NCBI RefSeq assembly: GCF_025766255.1
Contig: NW_026516699.1
Span: forward strand, 1 to 64,000
From: Zychaea mexicana
Taxonomy: Eukaryota; Mucoromycota; Mucoromycetes; Mucorales; Lichtheimiaceae
Direction: 5' to 3'
DNA length: 64,000 nt
Positions 60,615 through 64,000 of this stretch are shown piece by piece; position 1 is the stretch's first letter, and each line of letters begins with the position of its first letter. The translations under genes and the position numbers were made by a program. Under the pieces are notes generated by a model that was not told where the DNA came from, made no database searches, and worked only from the letters and a program-made list of their open reading frames with translations.

Positions 60615-62296
60615 CTAATCTGCAAAGCGTAAGCGGGCTTCATAGAAACTGAAGAGCTATATCGAGAGAGAAAGAAAATGAAAGGGGATGTGGTGTGTTA
60701 GACGTGCAGGCATACCAGTAAGCTTTAAATGCGTCTGTTTTTTTTGGATAGGGTGCTTTTTTGAAGATGACATCTTTCTTACCTCACCGGGACAGTGTTC
60801 GTGAAGCTCTTGTACAGCGTGCACAGTCTTCTTTTTGTTAACCCTACAAACAGAGTTAGAGAGCACGAAAGCAAGCGCATCATTGTTATTTTTCTTTTCT
60901 TCATAAAAACAAGAAAAGAACGAATAAGAAAAATCCGCGGCGGGGGGAGGGGTTGTAGATGTGTGATGTGGAAAGAAGGGGAGGGAAGACATGCTCCTTA
61001 CCAGCTCACATAAGCCAAAATTTGATCCGTGCCCACCACGGGCTGCAATACATGGATTTGACGCATTTCGCGGGCCCAGTCAGTAGTTGCTGTAGGAAAT
61101 TCAGTGCCGTATGCGATCTTGAATCCTTGGTTTCGTAAGGGTTGATAGAGATTGTCGTCGGTAATGTTGTTTTTTCTGAGCCGCGTGAGATACTTGTCTT
61201 CCGGTTTGGATGATTCCGGTTCCTTCTGTTGCTGCTCTTTGGCTATCGATGTAACAGTCGGGGCGTTCTTCGGCCGTTCCTTATGCTTTGCCCAATACGA
61301 AGCGCATAACTTGAGGCAGTCCCTGCGACGACGGAGTCATAGAAAAAGAAAAATAACCACACGTACATGACCGCGCATCCAAAAGGGAAGGTTTGTAATG
61401 GTTAGCGCACATGCTTCTCGAGTTATAAAAGGCGGTGCGCTATGAGATCATCAACAGAAATCCAGGTGGTCCAACCCGCTACTTACTCATGGACGCTGGT
61501 AGCAGGCTCCCAGGTGTTGTCCTTTTCAGAATATCCAAGCCATTTGATTTCGTACATGACTACCATGCTCTATATAAGTGCATAGATTTGCATCCTTCAG
61601 TAAGTTGTAAAGTTGAGTAGAATCACCCTTGCCATGGCTCTTTTTTCACGTCATCCACCCAAAAAGTCATGTTCATAACGAGAGAAAACACTATCTTACC
61701 CGGTGTACCTGATGTCCCATAATCGCTTCCACCTCAAATTTTTCCTTGAGCTGCGGATTTTGACGATGTTCTGCGACGCTTACGCGTCACAGCAGCGCTG
61801 CTGTTACTGTTATGCTCAGACGGGTTTTCGGAGGAGCTGCCTTCGCTAGGCTTCAATTCCAAGCTTCTTCTTTTGCTTCTGCTGTTGTTGCTATTTTGCG
61901 TTGGGGTTTTTTGAGGTGTCGGTTGGTCATTGCTAGTGTCGTCTTGGTCGTCGTCTTTATCGGGTGCGTTTGTTTGTTGCAAAGCTTCTGTTTCGAAACA
62001 ATCGTTCAAGTCCTGCGATTTTTGAGCCGCTTTACCCTTCTATAAACACATGAATAGAAAAATTAAAACAATTCATAAAAAAAGCCTCTTGTCAGTATTT
62101 TCTCGCTCACATTTATCTTTCCGTCCTATACTTTGGTTGATGGTAGAAAGTAGGCTTTACCTTGTCGCCATTTTCGGTTACTGTCTTCTGTTTGACACGT
62201 TCCACAATGAATCCTCGACCCCCTTTCGAAGCATGCCACTTCGACGGTCCCGGTGGTGACACTGGTCGAGACGAATTTTTTAGAAGAGGCTGTCAT
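60615..62296 (-). CDS. HP1-like heterochromatin protein (chromodomain plus chromoshadow); 5' frame disrupted
   Basis: Reliable 3' exons: exon ending 61700, then 61569-61487, 61322-61002, 60843-60783 and 60656-60615. They encode a chromodomain, KFEVEAIMGHQVHR-SMVVMYEIKWLGYSEKDNTWEPATSVHE-DCLKLCASYW, with the aromatic-cage residues in place. A linker rich in K, E and S follows, then a chromoshadow domain, RQIHVLQPVVGTDQILAYVSWVNKKKTVHAVQELHEHCPGE-LFSFYEARLRF. This pairing defines HP1 (Swi6/HepA type), which binds H3K9-methylated nucleosomes and dimerises through the shadow domain. The 5' part (62296-62161 and 62039-61700) reads MTASSK... NSSRPVSPPGPSKW... GFIVERVKQKTVTENGDK and a Ser/Arg/acidic linker. 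Each of these two exons carries one base too many for the frame, both in A tracts. TATA-like sequence near 62401-62409. Either sequence error, an unseen 5' exon structure, or a damaged gene. Confidence 0.85.
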
Positions 62297-64000
62297 TTGA
62301 AATTTATGTTGGGATATCATACGTGAACACACTCTCAAAAGTATATAGAAAGGAGAAGCGAAAGAAATTCTTTTTTTATGCGCGCTGAAGGAGCGTCGAG
62401 TTTTATATCAGATCACGTCATATTGAGCGGCAGAAAGAAGTGATTTAGATGTTTAGCACTTGTAAGGGTCCTTAGGGGTTGGGATGGGTATGTTCTCTGC
62501 CAGAACCGGCCTGATACAAGTTTTTGATTGCAAGTCAAAAGAGATGGAGTTACTCATTGTTGTAGTACTGATTGAGGGAAGACGTAATTATCGTAGTATT
62601 TAGCAAATATTGTGGATAAAAGACGTGCTTTATTTCACTGTCGATAACAGTACGATTGTGCGTAATTGATTGTTAAGTACTCCAGCTGCTGGTGCTAGAC
62701 CATCTATGTAGCGCCCGTCTTGGCCTCCCTTTGGTTTGCAGCACTCACTGGTGCATGCTCAGCAACAATCGTTTGTCTGAAGAAACAGGAAACCACTATG
62801 CTTCTGGGCTCCTGGTGCTTATGAAACTTCTGCTTTTTCTCTTTTCTCCTTTGTTCTTCGCTTTCGTTACCAAAAAACAGCAATTCAACTCGTTTCTCTG
62901 TTTACAATCATTCTTTTACAGTCATTGCTCTCACTTGCAATGACCTTGTAACGGTGTACTCAGTTCTCGGTTCCCGAGCAAAGAGAATTGAAGCGGTTCC
63001 ATTTCGGTTCTTCCATGGAACTGACCCGTCAAGAACGGACGTGACCCGACTTTTGTCTCGGTTCCTCGGTTTTCGTGAGGATCCTTAGACCCTTGTTCCT
63101 CTCTACCTTTTGTGCTACACTGCAGTAGTAGCAATAACCAATCACATGCATATAGTATACGTCTTCTCTTACTAAATTCTTGTTTCATCCTTTACTGTTG
63201 TCAGTATAAAATAAACGAATCAGAATTAGTGCAGGAATTTTAACTATTGAGGGATGCACCGACAGTTCCGCTCCCACGCCCTATAATTGCTACGTTTTAT
63301 CGTCATCAATAACGTTTTCGACGAGCTTCATTGACTTTGTTGTACATCCCAACCCTAGCGAGACTGGCTTGCCACTTTCTACCTAAACACGTCTTCTCGG
63401 CAAGCGCTTTCCTACACTAGTATGGACATTATCAGCGTTATTATCGCCAGGCTTACAAAGCTTTTCTTCACATATCATTTTTGAGATATCCATAAAGCGA
63501 GTCAGTCCTATTGATTAGCACGTGAACAAGTGCTTTTACTGATGAATGACATCAATCTATTAAAATTGATCTCACAGTATGGATCCACAGAGCCTGTATA
63601 GGTAACACATGCCAGACTAGGATACTCTTCCGTCCTTTTGTTTTCCCTCGACTCCTTACCGAAACGGCCCGTCTTGCCTCCTTTCAAGGCTTAGAATATG
63701 TAATGCGAAACCCTAGTAGGCGTCTGTCACTACAACCTCGGCACCTTTGATGCCAAATTAGATCGAAGCGTTCTGACGCAATGCGGAACGGTAAATGGTG
63801 TAAGACTAGAGACAAAGATCCATATGCGGAAGACAAAACGCGTGAAACTAACTACGTATTCAAGTACATCCAGAATCTCAGATTACCGTTGGGGCCTTGG
63901 GCCGCCCTTACAGGATCTTGGATGGTCGTTTAAAGTATACACAAGGCTACAAGTGGCTACTGATGTGGGCTAATAGCAGCAGGAAGGCATACAGAAATCA
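62297..64000. other. Right end of window, no gene supported
   Basis: Starts with the HP1-like promoter (TTTTATATCA near 62400-62409). A cluster of GGTTC/GGAAC-type short inverted motifs lies at 62958-63070 (CTCGGTTCC and TTCCATGGAAC). The remaining kilobase has only short frames interrupted by stops; it may hold old repeat sequence but I could not match it to a family. Confidence 0.4.

Noticed and set aside
62940..63070. GGTTC/GGAAC-rich hairpin-like stretch as a tRNA or ncRNA
   Set aside because: No cloverleaf with proper A and B boxes could be built by eye; left as unexplained sequence.

Overview
The window is nuclear DNA of a filamentous fungus. Short GT-AG introns of mostly 60-160 bases, A/T-rich intergenic DNA with (CT)n, (GA)n and (TG)n tracts, a class V-type chitin synthase with a myosin motor domain, glutamine-rich GATA and C2H2 regulators and a MULE transposon of FAR1-plus-OTU architecture all fit an early-diverging lineage, most likely Mucoromycota/Mucorales. 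That placement is inferred from gene content; no rRNA or other marker gene is present.

Layout. 1-7.4 kb: a small secreted RlpA/barwin-like protein (-), a peroxisomal 3-ketoacyl-CoA thiolase with a PTS2 signal (-) and the CCCH/RING splicing factor Cwc24/RNF113 (+). 7.5-13 kb is a transposon island: a 3.9-kb MULE with ~112-bp terminal inverted repeats and a FAR1-MULE-SWIM-OTU transposase, followed by a dead Tc1/mariner-type transposase. 14.3-19.5 kb holds a two-finger GATA factor with an upstream ORF, a short unrecognised Q-rich protein and a Con7-like C2H2 factor, all on +. 20.6-27.6 kb is acetyl-CoA carboxylase ACC1. 29-31.3 kb is a nine-exon MFS permease. 31.5-32.5 kb is a fold-back (long inverted repeat) element, followed by about 2.2 kb without genes. 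34.7-38.4 kb is a 12-exon coiled-coil protein of unknown function. 38.9-40 kb encodes a MIR-domain protein (-). 41-42.7 kb carries degraded coding fragments. 42.9-50.3 kb has OXA1 (+), a ketopantoate reductase (-), an Old Yellow Enzyme pseudogene (-), CBP6/UQCC2 (-) and the PLP-homeostasis protein (+). 50.4-56.4 kb is the chitin synthase (-). 58-59.9 kb is a decayed MBOAT lysophospholipid acyltransferase (-). 60.6-62.3 kb is an HP1-type chromodomain/chromoshadow protein (-) whose 5' half shows two single-base frame breaks in A tracts. The last 1.5 kb holds nothing I can support.

Functional links: ACC1 (malonyl-CoA synthesis) and the thiolase (beta-oxidation) are opposite arms of fatty-acid metabolism. 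OXA1 and CBP6 both serve mitochondrial respiratory-chain biogenesis. The ketopantoate reductase feeds CoA synthesis. There is no operon-like organisation, and neighbours are probably independent. Exon coordinates were derived by hand from splice consensus and reading-frame continuity; single-base boundary errors are possible.
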